Shown here in pieces: positions 1 through 7,735 of a stretch of 9,731 nucleotides of DNA. The stretch comes from PXAP01 sp964520585 (GTDB taxonomy: Bacteria > Bacteroidota > Bacteroidia > Bacteroidales > PUMT01). Location: positions 1 to 9,731 of the forward strand of contig CAZFOO010000134.1 of the NCBI GenBank assembly GCA_964520585.1, in the 5' to 3' direction. The notes under the pieces are model-generated. The model had not been told where the DNA came from, searched no databases, and worked only from the letters and a program-made list of their open reading frames with translations. Within the stretch, counting starts at the first letter, position 1, and each line of letters begins with the position of its first letter. The translations under genes and the position numbers were made by a program.

Positions 1-1
1 G

Positions 2-565
2 TTTATTTTAAGCGCGATTTGAGGAAGAAGTAAAACAGAGACCTGGTGCGAATCAGACCTGGGCAACAAATGTATTGGCGGTCAAATGAAAATACTAATC
101 GAAGATTACAAGATCATTGTTCGCCAGAGGCCTGTTTTCTCAAAAGAGGGAACGCAGGCTGTCCGCTATGAAATAGAGGATAATTTCATCCGTTTTTGGT
201 TTAATTATTTTGACCGTCACCGGTCATTAATTGAAATAAAAAATTTCAAAGGCCTGCGAGATATTATAAAAGCTGACTATCCGACTTATTCCGGCAAAAT
301 GCTGGAGCGCTATTTTAAGCAGAAATTTGCTGAAACTTTCCGGTTCAGGGAAATTGGCTCCTGGTGGGAACCTAAGAATCAGCAAAATGAAATAGGTATA
401 GTTGCATTAAAGCTGGAAAAAAATCAGGCTCTTGCAGCTGAGGTAAAGCGCCAGAAGAAAAACTTTAAACCCGGTTTATTTGCAGCTAAAGTGGAACATC
501 TCAAACACAAAGTCATGGGAAAATATGACGTTGAAACCTGTTTCCTCTCATTGGAAGATATGTAA
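2..565 (+). pseudogene. 3' remnant of a DUF234-type archaeal-like AAA+ ATPase gene, with an internal TGA
   Basis: The first ATG is at 86, but the family-like protein reads further back. In the same frame, residues such as ESDLG-N-KCIGGQ (50-85) precede LIEDYKIIVRQRPVF, the linker normally found between the winged-helix part and the C-terminal DUF234 domain of these ATPases. Going left, the frame continues past a TGA at 20-22 to FILSAI at the window edge. The visible domain keeps YEIEDNFIRFWF, PTYSGKMLERYFKQK, IGSWWE and AEVKRQKKNF. DUF234 is a PD-(D/E)XK-like fold; where the family usually has NEIDIVA, this copy has NEIGIVA (around residues 101-107 counted from the ATG), so the expected acidic residue is lost. 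Walker motifs lie outside the window or are absent. I infer a decayed gene. A sequencing error at the TGA is the alternative, but the D-to-G change argues for relaxed selection. Confidence 0.75.
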
Positions 566-822
566 TTAACCATTAAGTATTGCGGAGCTTATTGATAATA
601 AAAGAGACCTTTGTTGATCCCTGATTTTGCTCATCTCTTGCAGATACAGAGCAACCAAAACCTTCATGCAGCCGAAGACCCATATCGGATCTATTGAAAA
701 CAGGTCCGGCGCTGATGCATGCCTGAATAAAAACGTCCTAAACCTTTTTATTAAAAATGTCCAAGAAATAGGGTTTTAAGACAATCATTCCCATCAGTGA
801 TAGGGCAATACTTACTCTTGTC

Positions 823-2013
823 CTAATACAAAAATCCAAACAACCAAATGGGAGCTTTATTTCCCATCCCAATTTCAATATCATCCGCTACAACCAGGTA
901 ATTATCCAAATGTTTCACTTTTGATGTGGTTTTATTTTTTCCACCAATCTCTAATGTATATTCTTCGAACAAAAAGTCACCAGCTTCGGGAGAGCTTACT
1001 TTAAACCCTGCGTTATATAATTGGTTAAATACAAATGTTTCACGAATATTACCAATATCCGGCTTATGTGTCAAAACATGTGCAAGATTCGTATTTTCCA
1101 GATATATTTTATCAGGTTTTTGCAATGTAGAAACACCTTTTCCTTCGGAACTCAAAGTGTTTAGTAGCCGGGCATCATTAAGCTGGTAAATGTACTGATA
1201 AACGCTATCCCGACTTAGATCCAGCTTTCTGGCCAGAGCAGCAATATTTGGTTTAAAGGGTACTGATTCTGCGATTACAGCCAATAACTTCTTCACCTTA
1301 TTGGCGGTACCTGAATTATATGCGGCAATATAAGCCAGGTCTGTATCTACAATTGTATTTATTATTTGATTAAGTTTTAACAGATAGGTATCTTCTCCCT
1401 CAATAAAAAAAGGCAGGTAACCCACTTCTGTATATTTCCGGAATGCCGGTAAAGGTCTTATCTTCTCGATTATTGCCCGACTAAGATTCCGATGATTGGT
1501 ATAAATATCATTAATAGTTACCATATCAAAATTAAGATTGTAAGAGAATTGCAAATACTCTCTAAATGATAAACCTGCCAGCTTATAACTTACAACTCTT
1601 CTGCTTAAATCAGCCTGGCCCCGGTAGATATCCAAAGCCGAAGAGGCTGAAAAAATGATTTTCAAATCAGGTAGCCCATCATATATATTTTTCAATTCAA
1701 CCGACCAGTTTTTATATTTGTGGACTTCATCAATTATCAGAATTTTTCCTCCTTGTTTATACCAATCATTTGCGGTGTCGAGCAATGTATGATTATAAAA
1801 CCAGGTATGATCGGCAGTGATATATAAGGCTATATCAGGTAATCCCAAATCATATTTTAAATATTGCAACATTAATGTGGTTTTCCCTGCCCCACGAGGA
1901 CCTTTAATTGCAATCATTCTTTGATTCCAGTTTATCTTCTCATGCAGATATCGTCTAAAATCATTTTTAACTTTACGTAAAATGTTCTCCTGAAACTCAA
2001 ATAATATATCCAT
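823..2013 (-). CDS. AAA+ ATPase with DUF4143 C-terminal domain
   Basis: This is a 396-residue cytosolic ATPase of the widespread AAA/DUF4143 type, whose cellular role is not established. Walker A GPRGAGKTT is at 38-46, Walker B ILIIDEVHK at 91-99, a sensor-1-like IIFSASSAL at 119-127 and a paired-Arg segment DLSRRV at 135-140. Residues about 245-295 read as a winged helix (PNIAALARKLDLSRDSVYQYI). The C-terminal part from about 320 holds RETFVFNQL and the PD-(D/E)XK-like pattern GDFLFEEYTLEIGGK (345-359), and ends in the family-typical IWLFGFLY. Length and both ends look complete. The ATG at 2013 is supported by a promoter and twin palindromes directly upstream. It diverges from the helicase gene at 2282 and shares no operon. 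Its winged helix makes it a candidate to bind its own operators, but this is inference. Confidence 0.9.
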   Translation of the reverse strand: MDILFEFQENILRKVKNDFRRYLHEKINWNQRMIAIKGPRGAGKTTLMLQYLKYDLGLPDIALYITADHTWFYNHTLLDTANDWYKQGGKILIIDEVHKYKNWSVELKNIYDGLPDLKIIFSASSALDIYRGQADLSRRVVSYKLAGLSFREYLQFSYNLNFDMVTINDIYTNHRNLSRAIIEKIRPLPAFRKYTEVGYLPFFIEGEDTYLLKLNQIINTIVDTDLAYIAAYNSGTANKVKKLLAVIAESVPFKPNIAALARKLDLSRDSVYQYIYQLNDARLLNTLSSEGKGVSTLQKPDKIYLENTNLAHVLTHKPDIGNIRETFVFNQLYNAGFKVSSPEAGDFLFEEYTLEIGGKNKTTSKVKHLDNYLVVADDIEIGMGNKAPIWLFGFLY

Positions 2014-2017
2014 TTTA

Positions 2018-2035
2018 TGTCGTTTTGATTCGACA
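2018..2035. promoter_or_regulatory. Palindromic operator candidate, proximal copy
   Basis: TGTCG-N8-CGACA, with perfect 5-bp arms at 2018-2022 and 2031-2035. It begins 4 bp upstream of the ATPase start codon and covers the expected transcription start. A second copy with the same arms and the same 8-bp spacer lies at 2051-2068. Confidence 0.65.
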
Positions 2036-2041
2036 AATATA
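2034..2041 (-). promoter_or_regulatory. -7 element of the AAA/DUF4143 ATPase gene
   Basis: On the minus strand the bases read TATATTTG, an exact match to the Bacteroidota -7 consensus TAnnTTTG. Transcription would begin near 2027, giving a leader of about 14 nt before the ATG at 2013. No convincing -33 TTTG element is seen. The element overlaps the inner half-site of the proximal palindrome, so a protein bound there would block the promoter. Confidence 0.6.
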
Positions 2042-2050
2042 ATTAATTAT

Positions 2051-2068
2051 TGTCGAATAGTATCGACA
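2051..2068. promoter_or_regulatory. Palindromic operator candidate, distal copy
   Basis: TGTCG-N8-CGACA, with arms at 2051-2055 and 2064-2068. Its centre is 33 bp from the centre of the proximal copy, about three helical turns, so both would face the same side of the DNA. The facing halves of the two copies also form a 9-bp perfect inverted repeat, ATTCGACAA (2028-2036) and TTGTCGAAT (2050-2058). Confidence 0.65.
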
Positions 2069-2281
2069 TTTATAACTTTATTTGAAATTTCCGGAATTGT
2101 GATCGATCAGAACCGGATTATTGGCAAACAGCGGGTTGTTAAGGTTTCCGGATTGGCACGCAATGCCCGTTTTTTTTACAACACAGCATGGGGGGTTTCA
2201 ACGGTTAGCATGTATAGAAATCAGTAAACTAATGCAGAGGTAAATAAAAATCGATTATTTTAGCATAAAAATTTTCATATC

Positions 2282-5200
2282 ATGCAGAAGTACGGCCAGA
2301 CATGGTGGGGAAACCAGTGGCTTAATGCCCTTTCCGATATTGATTACTCCAACCGCCTGCCCCGCGGGAGAAGCTATGCAAACAAAGGTGCGGTAAGGGA
2401 GATTAACATAAAAGGCAACACCATCGTTGCAAAGGTGACGGGAAGCCGTTCCGCTCCCTATAAGGTTAAAATCAAGGTTCCCGGGTTTGCCGGTTCAGAG
2501 AAAAGAGCACTCACCGGCGCAATAACGGATAACCCGCTTTTGCTGTCAAAGCTCCTTAACAGGGAGCTGCCGCCCCACCTGAATTCAATAGCCGACAGGT
2601 TCAATATAGAAATATTTCCAAAGAGGTGGAGCGATTTTGAAATGAAGTGCTCCTGTCCGGACTGGGCAGTGCCATGCAAGCACCTGGCTGCCGTTATAAA
2701 TGTGGTTGCCAGCGAAATTGACAGGAATCCTTTTCTTGTATTTAAGCTGCATGATTATGATATCGTTGCCGAATTGAACAAGGAAGGCATGGCTGCCGTC
2801 ACCGATAAGGTAACAATTCACCGGATATCTCATATGCCTGTAAAGGACGAGCCATATGAAGAATATGATTTCGACCTGGCACTATTGGATACAATAGATT
2901 TTTCGGAAATTGAAGATATAAGGGACGACCTGTTTGCCCTGTTATCACCCTCGCCCCTTTTCTACAATTCCGATTTCAGGGTTGTATTGGAGAAGATATA
3001 CAAAAAAACCTCTAAGAAAATAGCAAAGGAAACAACCCTTGAGACCAGGGAGAATGAATACGAAATCAACTTTGAGATTTTTTCAGATGCAAGGCTGATT
3101 CTCTCCAATGAATTGTTTTTCTCTGAGTACATTATGGATAAGAAGGAGAGGAGCATATCCTATGAGAAACCAGCCGATATGCTTTATTTTCTCTCAGCAA
3201 TCCCCTCCAGGTATTTTGGCAGATTGTCACCCCGGCTGATGCTGATGAACTATGTAAGGCTTTTCGCGCAGAAACTTGCCGAAAAATCGGCCTTTATACC
3301 CCAGATCGTAAGCCTTGCCGATGGATACTATACCATACGATGGCTTCCTGCCCTTGTCAATGAGAAAGTAAGACAAATTTTTGACAAGCTTGTAAAAGCC
3401 TGTCCCCCGCTTACAGTAACAGGAGCCGGAATGATGGAGCTGAGCCCGGAAGATCAGGTGAAAAACCTGGTATCAATTTTTATCAGACAGTATATCAGCA
3501 GCACAAGTTATGATGTTCAACTTGAATATTCACCCGTTTCGCGAATGTTCATCAGTGAATATTCATACCCGTTCGATAAGCCGGGTGAAACCGAGGTTCC
3601 CTTTACCATCCAGAGGTGGATTGACAAGCTATACCTGTCACAGCACAGGTACAGGCCCGTATTGGAGATCCATGAAAATGAGAAAAAGGGCTTCTTCGGC
3701 ATGAACATCCTCGTCGAAAACAGCCGTGAACCGTTGAAGGAGCCGGTACCTCTCGCCGTCATAATGAATGAGCCGGCGTTTATTAATTCAAGGGTGGAAA
3801 TACTGAGGACCCTCGAGCTCATTTCCCATTCATTCCCTGCCCTTGAAGAGGCAATTACCACATCGGGCAATACCCTTCCGGTGTTCGGCCCCGAAGAGTT
3901 TGCCGAACTTCTGTTTAAAATTCTCCCGGTAATAAGGCTTTACGGTATAAGGATCACCCTGCCCAATGCCCTCAAAGAGCTGGCCCGTCCCAGGGCCACC
4001 GTTTCATTGTCATCGAACGGATCGGTTGTTGCCAAATCATTCCTGAACCTCGACAAGATCCTTGAATTCCGTTGGAAGGTGGCGATAGGAGACACCATAG
4101 TCGACAAAGAAGAATTTCTGAGTCTGGTGAAAGGCCTTTCGGGAATAGTAAAGATCAAGCAGCAGTATGTCTATCTGAATCCTGCAGACCTGAAAACATT
4201 AATGGAAAGCTTTGCCAGGCAGGAAAAGCTCGACCGCAACAAGCTGTTACAGGCTGCCATTACTGGCGAACTAAACGATGCGGTAATCAGCATCGATAAG
4301 GAAACAAGGCTGCTGATAGATTCGCTGATGCAGGTGAGGGATATTGAACTCGCCCATGGGATCATGGCAGACCTGCGTCCTTACCAGAAGAGGGGATATG
4401 ACTGGCTGGTGAAAAATGCACAGCTGGGCTTCGGCAGCATAATAGCCGATGACATGGGGCTGGGCAAAACCCTCCAGGTAATAGCCCTGCTGATGAAACT
4501 CAGGAACGAGGGGAGCCTTGAAAAACATAAGGCGCTGGTGATAGTGCCCACAACCCTCCTTACCAACTGGAGGAAAGAGATAGAAAAATTTGCTCCCTCA
4601 CTGACCTTCTCCATTTATCACGGACCAAACCGCATTCTCGACACCTCGGCCGATCTGGTAATAACAAGTTATGGAATAGCCAGGAGCGACAATCAGGAAC
4701 TGGCCTTACACCACTGGAAAGCAGTTGTTATTGATGAGGCACAGAACATAAAAAATTCCGCGACAGCGCAGACCAAAGCCGTAAAAAAGCTGAAGGCAGA
4801 CATACGCATAGCGATGAGCGGAACACCGGTCGAGAACAGGCTGTCGGAATACTGGAGCATATTCGATTTTACAATTAAAGGATACCTTGGCAACATCAAG
4901 AGTTTCACCACCGATTATGCCGTGCCAATAGAGGTAAACAGAAACCGGAAAAGGCTTGATAAATTCCTGAAGATTACCGGCCCGTTCATCCTGCGGCGGT
5001 TAAAGAGCGATAAAACCATAATAACCGACCTTCCCGAAAAGGTGGAAAACGACTACTATGCATCGCTCGTTAAGGAGCAGGCGGCAATATATCAGAATGT
5101 ACTAAATAACCTTATGGAGCAGATAGAAAATGTTGATGTTACGGAAAAGGAAGCAAGCATACAGCGCAAAGGGCTTGTCCTTACCCTGATAATGGCACTG

Positions 5201-5782
5201 AAGCAGATATGCAACCATCCATCCCAGTATCTTAAGAAGGAGGACAGCTCGCCAGAGCTTTCGGGGAAGGCTGGTATATTTTTAGACCTTCTGGAAAATA
5301 TAATAGAAAATGACGAGAAGGCGCTGGTGTTTACACAGTTCAGGGAGATGGGAGAACTCCTTCAGAAGATGATCAGGTCGAAGTTTGACATTGAACCAAT
5401 GTTCCTTCACGGCGGAACCTCCAGAAAGAACCGGGATGAGATGGTGGAACAGTTCCAGAACAACAAGCAGAAGAAGATATTTATCCTATCCATCAAGGCC
5501 GGGGGAACCGGGCTCAACCTTACGGCAGCCTCCCATGTCATACATTACGACCTGTGGTGGAATCCGGCGGTGGAATCGCAGGCCACCGACAGGGCATACC
5601 GTATTGGCCAGAAGAAAAATGTTATGGTTTACCGCCTGATTACAAGGGGCACTTTCGAGGAAAAGATCTCGGCCATGATTGAGAATAAAAAAGAGCTCGC
5701 CAAACTAACAGTCACCGCTGGCGAAAAGTGGGTAGGCGACCTCTCCGCTGCCGAACTGAAGCAAATTTTCAAGCTTTCTTAA
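2282..5782 (+). CDS. SWIM zinc-finger SNF2-family DEAD/DEAH-type helicase
   Basis: This is a 1166-residue cytosolic SNF2-superfamily ATPase, expected to translocate on double-stranded DNA; its substrate is unknown. The N-terminus QTWWGNQWLNAL is the usual start of SWIM-containing members. The SWIM zinc finger C-x-C-x6-C-x-H has ligands C123, C125, C132 and H134. A long linker (about 150-690) shows no motif I can name. The helicase core holds motif I DDMGLGKT (723-730), motif II DEAQ (818-821), motif III SGTPVENR (about 846), LKQICNHPSQY, VFTQFREMGELL (about 1016), motif V AGGTGLNLTAASHVIHYDLWWNP and motif VI QATDRAYRIGQ (1100-1110). All catalytic motifs look intact and the length is normal. 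There is no Shine-Dalgarno sequence before the ATG, as usual in Bacteroidota. It is monocistronic and looks richer in G+C than the flanking genes, consistent with a resident chromosomal gene beside acquired DNA. Confidence 0.95.
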   Translation: MQKYGQTWWGNQWLNALSDIDYSNRLPRGRSYANKGAVREINIKGNTIVAKVTGSRSAPYKVKIKVPGFAGSEKRALTGAITDNPLLLSKLLNRELPPHLNSIADRFNIEIFPKRWSDFEMKCSCPDWAVPCKHLAAVINVVASEIDRNPFLVFKLHDYDIVAELNKEGMAAVTDKVTIHRISHMPVKDEPYEEYDFDLALLDTIDFSEIEDIRDDLFALLSPSPLFYNSDFRVVLEKIYKKTSKKIAKETTLETRENEYEINFEIFSDARLILSNELFFSEYIMDKKERSISYEKPADMLYFLSAIPSRYFGRLSPRLMLMNYVRLFAQKLAEKSAFIPQIVSLADGYYTIRWLPALVNEKVRQIFDKLVKACPPLTVTGAGMMELSPEDQVKNLVSIFIRQYISSTSYDVQLEYSPVSRMFISEYSYPFDKPGETEVPFTIQRWIDKLYLSQHRYRPVLEIHENEKKGFFGMNILVENSREPLKEPVPLAVIMNEPAFINSRVEILRTLELISHSFPALEEAITTSGNTLPVFGPEEFAELLFKILPVIRLYGIRITLPNALKELARPRATVSLSSNGSVVAKSFLNLDKILEFRWKVAIGDTIVDKEEFLSLVKGLSGIVKIKQQYVYLNPADLKTLMESFARQEKLDRNKLLQAAITGELNDAVISIDKETRLLIDSLMQVRDIELAHGIMADLRPYQKRGYDWLVKNAQLGFGSIIADDMGLGKTLQVIALLMKLRNEGSLEKHKALVIVPTTLLTNWRKEIEKFAPSLTFSIYHGPNRILDTSADLVITSYGIARSDNQELALHHWKAVVIDEAQNIKNSATAQTKAVKKLKADIRIAMSGTPVENRLSEYWSIFDFTIKGYLGNIKSFTTDYAVPIEVNRNRKRLDKFLKITGPFILRRLKSDKTIITDLPEKVENDYYASLVKEQAAIYQNVLNNLMEQIENVDVTEKEASIQRKGLVLTLIMALKQICNHPSQYLKKEDSSPELSGKAGIFLDLLENIIENDEKALVFTQFREMGELLQKMIRSKFDIEPMFLHGGTSRKNRDEMVEQFQNNKQKKIFILSIKAGGTGLNLTAASHVIHYDLWWNPAVESQATDRAYRIGQKKNVMVYRLITRGTFEEKISAMIENKKELAKLTVTAGEKWVGDLSAAELKQIFKLS

Positions 5783-5972
5783 AGCCATTTGTGAGAACTT
5801 TTTGTCATGTATTGGCAGCCCTGAAACCAGCGCTATCCGCCAAATGCACTAAAAAACTATCCTACCCGCATAAAAGTTCAGGTTGACGGTACCCAAATAT
5901 GCCTTTCGACAGAAACTTATAACTTTCTCCCGGGCAAATTCGATATGACTTTGACCAGAAAAATATTATAAT

Positions 5973-6023
5973 ATGGACTGTGCTATTTGTAAAATCGGTT
6001 CTGCGAAAAAAGGCGGAAACAAC
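5973..6023 (+). pseudogene. N-terminal remnant of a YgiT/MqsA-type zinc-finger antitoxin
   Basis: The reading starts MDCAICKIGSAKKGG, which matches the opening of YgiT-type zinc-finger proteins (M-x-C-x-x-C-x-x-G then a basic, small-residue stretch). These are antitoxin partners of MqsR-like or DUF4258 toxins, and the two cysteines are half of the zinc site. After about 17 codons the similarity stops: the conserved strand and the second CxxC pair are missing, and the frame runs antisense through the neighbouring minus-strand gene. No toxin is recognisable in 5783-5972. I infer that only the 5' end survived a rearrangement. With such a short match the call could be chance. Confidence 0.4.
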
Positions 6024-6037
6024 CCAAACAACCGGTC

Positions 6038-6055
6038 ACCGATTTATATATCGGT
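6038..6055. other. Perfect 6-bp inverted repeat at the 3' end of the small gene
   Basis: ACCGAT (6038-6043) and ATCGGT (6050-6055) are separated by TTATAT, overlapping the stop codon of the minus-strand gene. It can form a short hairpin in the transcript. No U-tract follows on either strand, so I do not call it a rho-independent terminator. Confidence 0.4.
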
Positions 6056-6202
6056 TCGAGTGTATGTGCCTTTTTCAGATTTCTTTTTAATCTCACGCTT
6101 TCTCTTAGCGATAAAATCACTAAGTTCTTTTTCCTGTTTCTCAGTCAGAGGTTTGCTTTGAATTACAAAATCTACTCCTTCTGGTTCTTTAATAAATCCC
6201 AT
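6044..6202 (-). CDS. Small FIKEP-GVDF-type protein, putative antitoxin
   Basis: This is a 52-residue protein beginning MGFIKEPEGVDFVIQSKPLT, followed by a charged helix-prone stretch rich in K and E and the end TYTRTDI. The opening FIKEP-GVDFV-S-PLT is a pattern I associate with short Bacteroidota proteins encoded next to a GNAT-like gene. A possible longer start at 6229 adds nine residues, but these overlap the end of the upstream gene and lie before the conserved opening, so I choose the ATG at 6202. It follows the stop of the truncated GNAT-like frame by one base, as in a toxin-antitoxin operon. The antitoxin role is inferred from this arrangement, not from a known domain. Since its partner has lost its 5' end and promoter, expression is doubtful. 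Confidence 0.65.
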   Translation of the reverse strand: MGFIKEPEGVDFVIQSKPLTEKQEKELSDFIAKRKREIKKKSEKGTYTRTDI

Positions 6203-6203
6203 A

Positions 6204-6380
6204 TTATTTAGGTTTATAATATCTATCAACTAATTTTTTTGCAGCAATGGTATCAATTACCATTAAATGTCCACCAAAATGGTATGCACCTAATGTTTTT
6301 ACATAATGGTTAATCAGCTTTGTTTTTGACTCAAATGCAACAAAGCCTTCTCCGCTGCATATTCCTGTGATTTCGGACAG
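6204..6380 (-). pseudogene. 3' remnant of a GNAT-like (putative toxin) gene
   Basis: Read on the minus strand, the frame ends GEGFVAFESKTKLINHY, then LGAYHFGGHLMVIDT and AAKKLVDRYYKPK before a TAA at 6204-6206. This resembles the C-terminal part of a group of short GNAT-fold proteins of Bacteroidota, with the K-T-x-L-I-x-H-Y and M-x-I-D-T motifs. The similarity fades near 6356, and the frame meets a TGA at 6381-6383 inside a repeat array that looks like an IS end. Roughly two thirds of a normal GNAT domain is missing, including any acetyl-CoA binding loop. The next gene downstream, with one base between, is the FIKEP-GVDF protein. I infer a two-gene module cut by an insertion. Family membership is moderately certain and toxin activity is speculative. 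Confidence 0.55.
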
Positions 6381-6442
6381 TCAATCCCGCTGAAAGCGGA
6401 CAGTCAGTCCTGTTTTAAACGGACAAGATTTAAGGGGTAGGT
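6374..6442. repeat. Three 23-bp direct repeat units, resembling an IS21-like end
   Basis: CGGACA recurs exactly every 23 bp, at 6374, 6397 and 6420. Units one and two share 17 of 23 bases (CGGACAGTCA-TCC-G core), while the third keeps only the first six. Spaced multiple repeats of this kind are typical of transposase-binding ends of IS21-like elements. No transposase gene is in the window, so this would be a solitary end. It sits at the break in the GNAT-like gene. Confidence 0.5.
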
Positions 6443-6529
6443 CCAATCTGTTTTACTGATGCTCAAAAGCAGCCGACATTAAATCCTGTTCTCTTTTTGA
6501 TAAGCCATATTTAATGGCAATTTTTTGCC
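6422..6529. repeat. Duplicated segment, hipA 3' end (copy A, part 1)
   Basis: These 108 bp recur at 9179-9286 with two differences (T6447 to C, T6457 to C). They cover the end of hipA and 31 bp beyond. In the other copy they are joined directly to the hipB start region. Confidence 0.95.
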
Positions 6530-7718
6530 AGTTTTTTATAATTTTTTTGACATTATTAATTGTTTCTTTTGCTATAGCCGTCTCCAAACGAAATAATTCA
6601 GCGATTTCCATAGGTAATTTTAAATCCAGGGAATTATCTTCATCGGTAATATTTAATGTAAGGCCGGTGCCTGTCGGCACAGGGTTTATATCAAACGCCG
6701 GAGACAATTTCCAGCCATTTTCTCCCAACAAAAAGCCATGATTTCTTAAGTGATCATCTGTATTTTTTACACAGATATTAAAAACGATTCGTTTCCATAA
6801 TTCTTCTAAATCTTCTTTTACCTGATTTTTATCTCCGGACTGCATAATAAAGCCTGCTATATCAAGGTAGCTTGGGCCTGAACTATAGTTGTCACCGTCC
6901 TTACGGCCCAACATTGTCATTGCCGATGCAAAATGGATACGTTGGTTACCTGGTTGGCGGTCAAACCGTTTGGAAATATAAGTATATTGGTCCTCAGAAA
7001 ATTTTTGCACCGTTGCTTCAGGCATTTTTATTCCCGAAGCCACAGCGAGGTCATGAACTACCATCTCCCATCCGCCAACATCAACATCGTCGTTCCGGCT
7101 TGGGAATTTTGCAATCCACAAGTGTTTGTTCTTATCCATTACACTCGCTTTAGGCCTTGCACCACCCAGTGACGATCCTGGTGCGGTTAATAAATTGAGC
7201 CATTTCAGGTAATCGGGATCTTCCACAGAATCATCATTTTCCAATTGGAGACTGGCATATTCCAAATCCCTTAGCGATGTCCAGGGGGGTGCAGCCATCT
7301 CCCGGTTATCATTGAGAAATGGTCCATCCGGCGACTCTTTAAACCGCAAAGCACCCATTCGATGTTCATCATAAACGCCAAGTAAGAAGTCGGATTGCAT
7401 CAGGTTTTTTTGCGGCCTGTTATCCATTCTTGCCAACAAAGCTTCACGTCTGCGCATTAAAACACGTCCCCACCGGTCGGGAGATGAATCCAGAAACACT
7501 CCAAAATTCGGCTTATCTTCCGTCAGATATTGTGGACCGGAGTAGTAGTTCAAATCGGGATCCAATATAAAAAGCTGATCCGAATGAAGCCAGTTATCAT
7601 CATATTCAAAAGAAAAAACTTCATTTCCGCGAATTGATTCCCCCCGCAAAATTCCGATAAAAGAAGGACCGTTTAATCCGAACCAATCAGCATAAACATA
7701 TATTTTCTTTGAAGCCAT
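6453..7718 (-). CDS. hipA: HipA-family serine/threonine kinase toxin
   Basis: This is a 421-residue HipA-fold kinase. Family members phosphorylate cytosolic targets (glutamyl-tRNA synthetase in E. coli) and induce growth arrest; the target here is unknown. The N-terminal lobe has NFGVFLDSSPDRWGR (71-85), typical of the full-length family. The Gly-rich loop PGSSLGGARPKA (180-191) holds serines corresponding to the regulatory autophosphorylated Ser. A likely ATP-contacting lysine is in IAKF (K203). The catalytic loop NTDDHLRNHGF (319-329) carries the expected Asp and Asn, and AFDINP (341-346) supplies the metal-binding Asp. All key positions are present and the length is normal, so the toxin looks active. 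Its start lies 17 bp behind the stop of hipB, which forms one minus-strand operon with it under HipB control. Part of its 3' end is repeated at 9179-9286. Confidence 0.93.
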   Translation of the reverse strand: MASKKIYVYADWFGLNGPSFIGILRGESIRGNEVFSFEYDDNWLHSDQLFILDPDLNYYSGPQYLTEDKPNFGVFLDSSPDRWGRVLMRRREALLARMDNRPQKNLMQSDFLLGVYDEHRMGALRFKESPDGPFLNDNREMAAPPWTSLRDLEYASLQLENDDSVEDPDYLKWLNLLTAPGSSLGGARPKASVMDKNKHLWIAKFPSRNDDVDVGGWEMVVHDLAVASGIKMPEATVQKFSEDQYTYISKRFDRQPGNQRIHFASAMTMLGRKDGDNYSSGPSYLDIAGFIMQSGDKNQVKEDLEELWKRIVFNICVKNTDDHLRNHGFLLGENGWKLSPAFDINPVPTGTGLTLNITDEDNSLDLKLPMEIAELFRLETAIAKETINNVKKIIKNWQKIAIKYGLSKREQDLMSAAFEHQ

Positions 7719-7735
7719 AAACCAATTTTTGCGAT

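Noticed and set aside
20..22. TGA as a recoded sense codon (selenocysteine or alternative code).
   Set aside because: Other genes in the window use ordinary codons without internal TGA, no SECIS-like hairpin is apparent, and the gene has a further lesion.
566..822. Protein-like open frames on both strands between the DUF234 remnant and the ATPase gene.
   Set aside because: None has a start codon with a family-like sequence; it may be old debris, but no identity can be given.
2152..2169. GATTGGC-CG-AATGCCC also occurs near the right edge (9711-9728), 16 of 18 bases alike.
   Set aside because: The right-hand copy is inside the brnA-like coding frame and nothing around the left copy matches further. 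One such pair is expected by chance in about 10 kb.
2081..2227. Open plus-strand frame without stop between the ATPase promoter and the helicase gene.
   Set aside because: It has no suitable start and no recognisable motif, and its left part overlaps the palindromes.
3517..3870. Long antisense open frames inside the SNF2 helicase gene, this one on the minus strand.
   Set aside because: They are shadows of the strongly supported helicase frame and show no family motif or regulatory signal.
6038..6055. Inverted repeat as a rho-independent terminator.
   Set aside because: The stem is short and AT-containing and no U-tract follows on either strand.
6374..6442. The 23-bp repeats as a CRISPR array.
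   Set aside because: The units are contiguous with no spacers and diverge from unit to unit.
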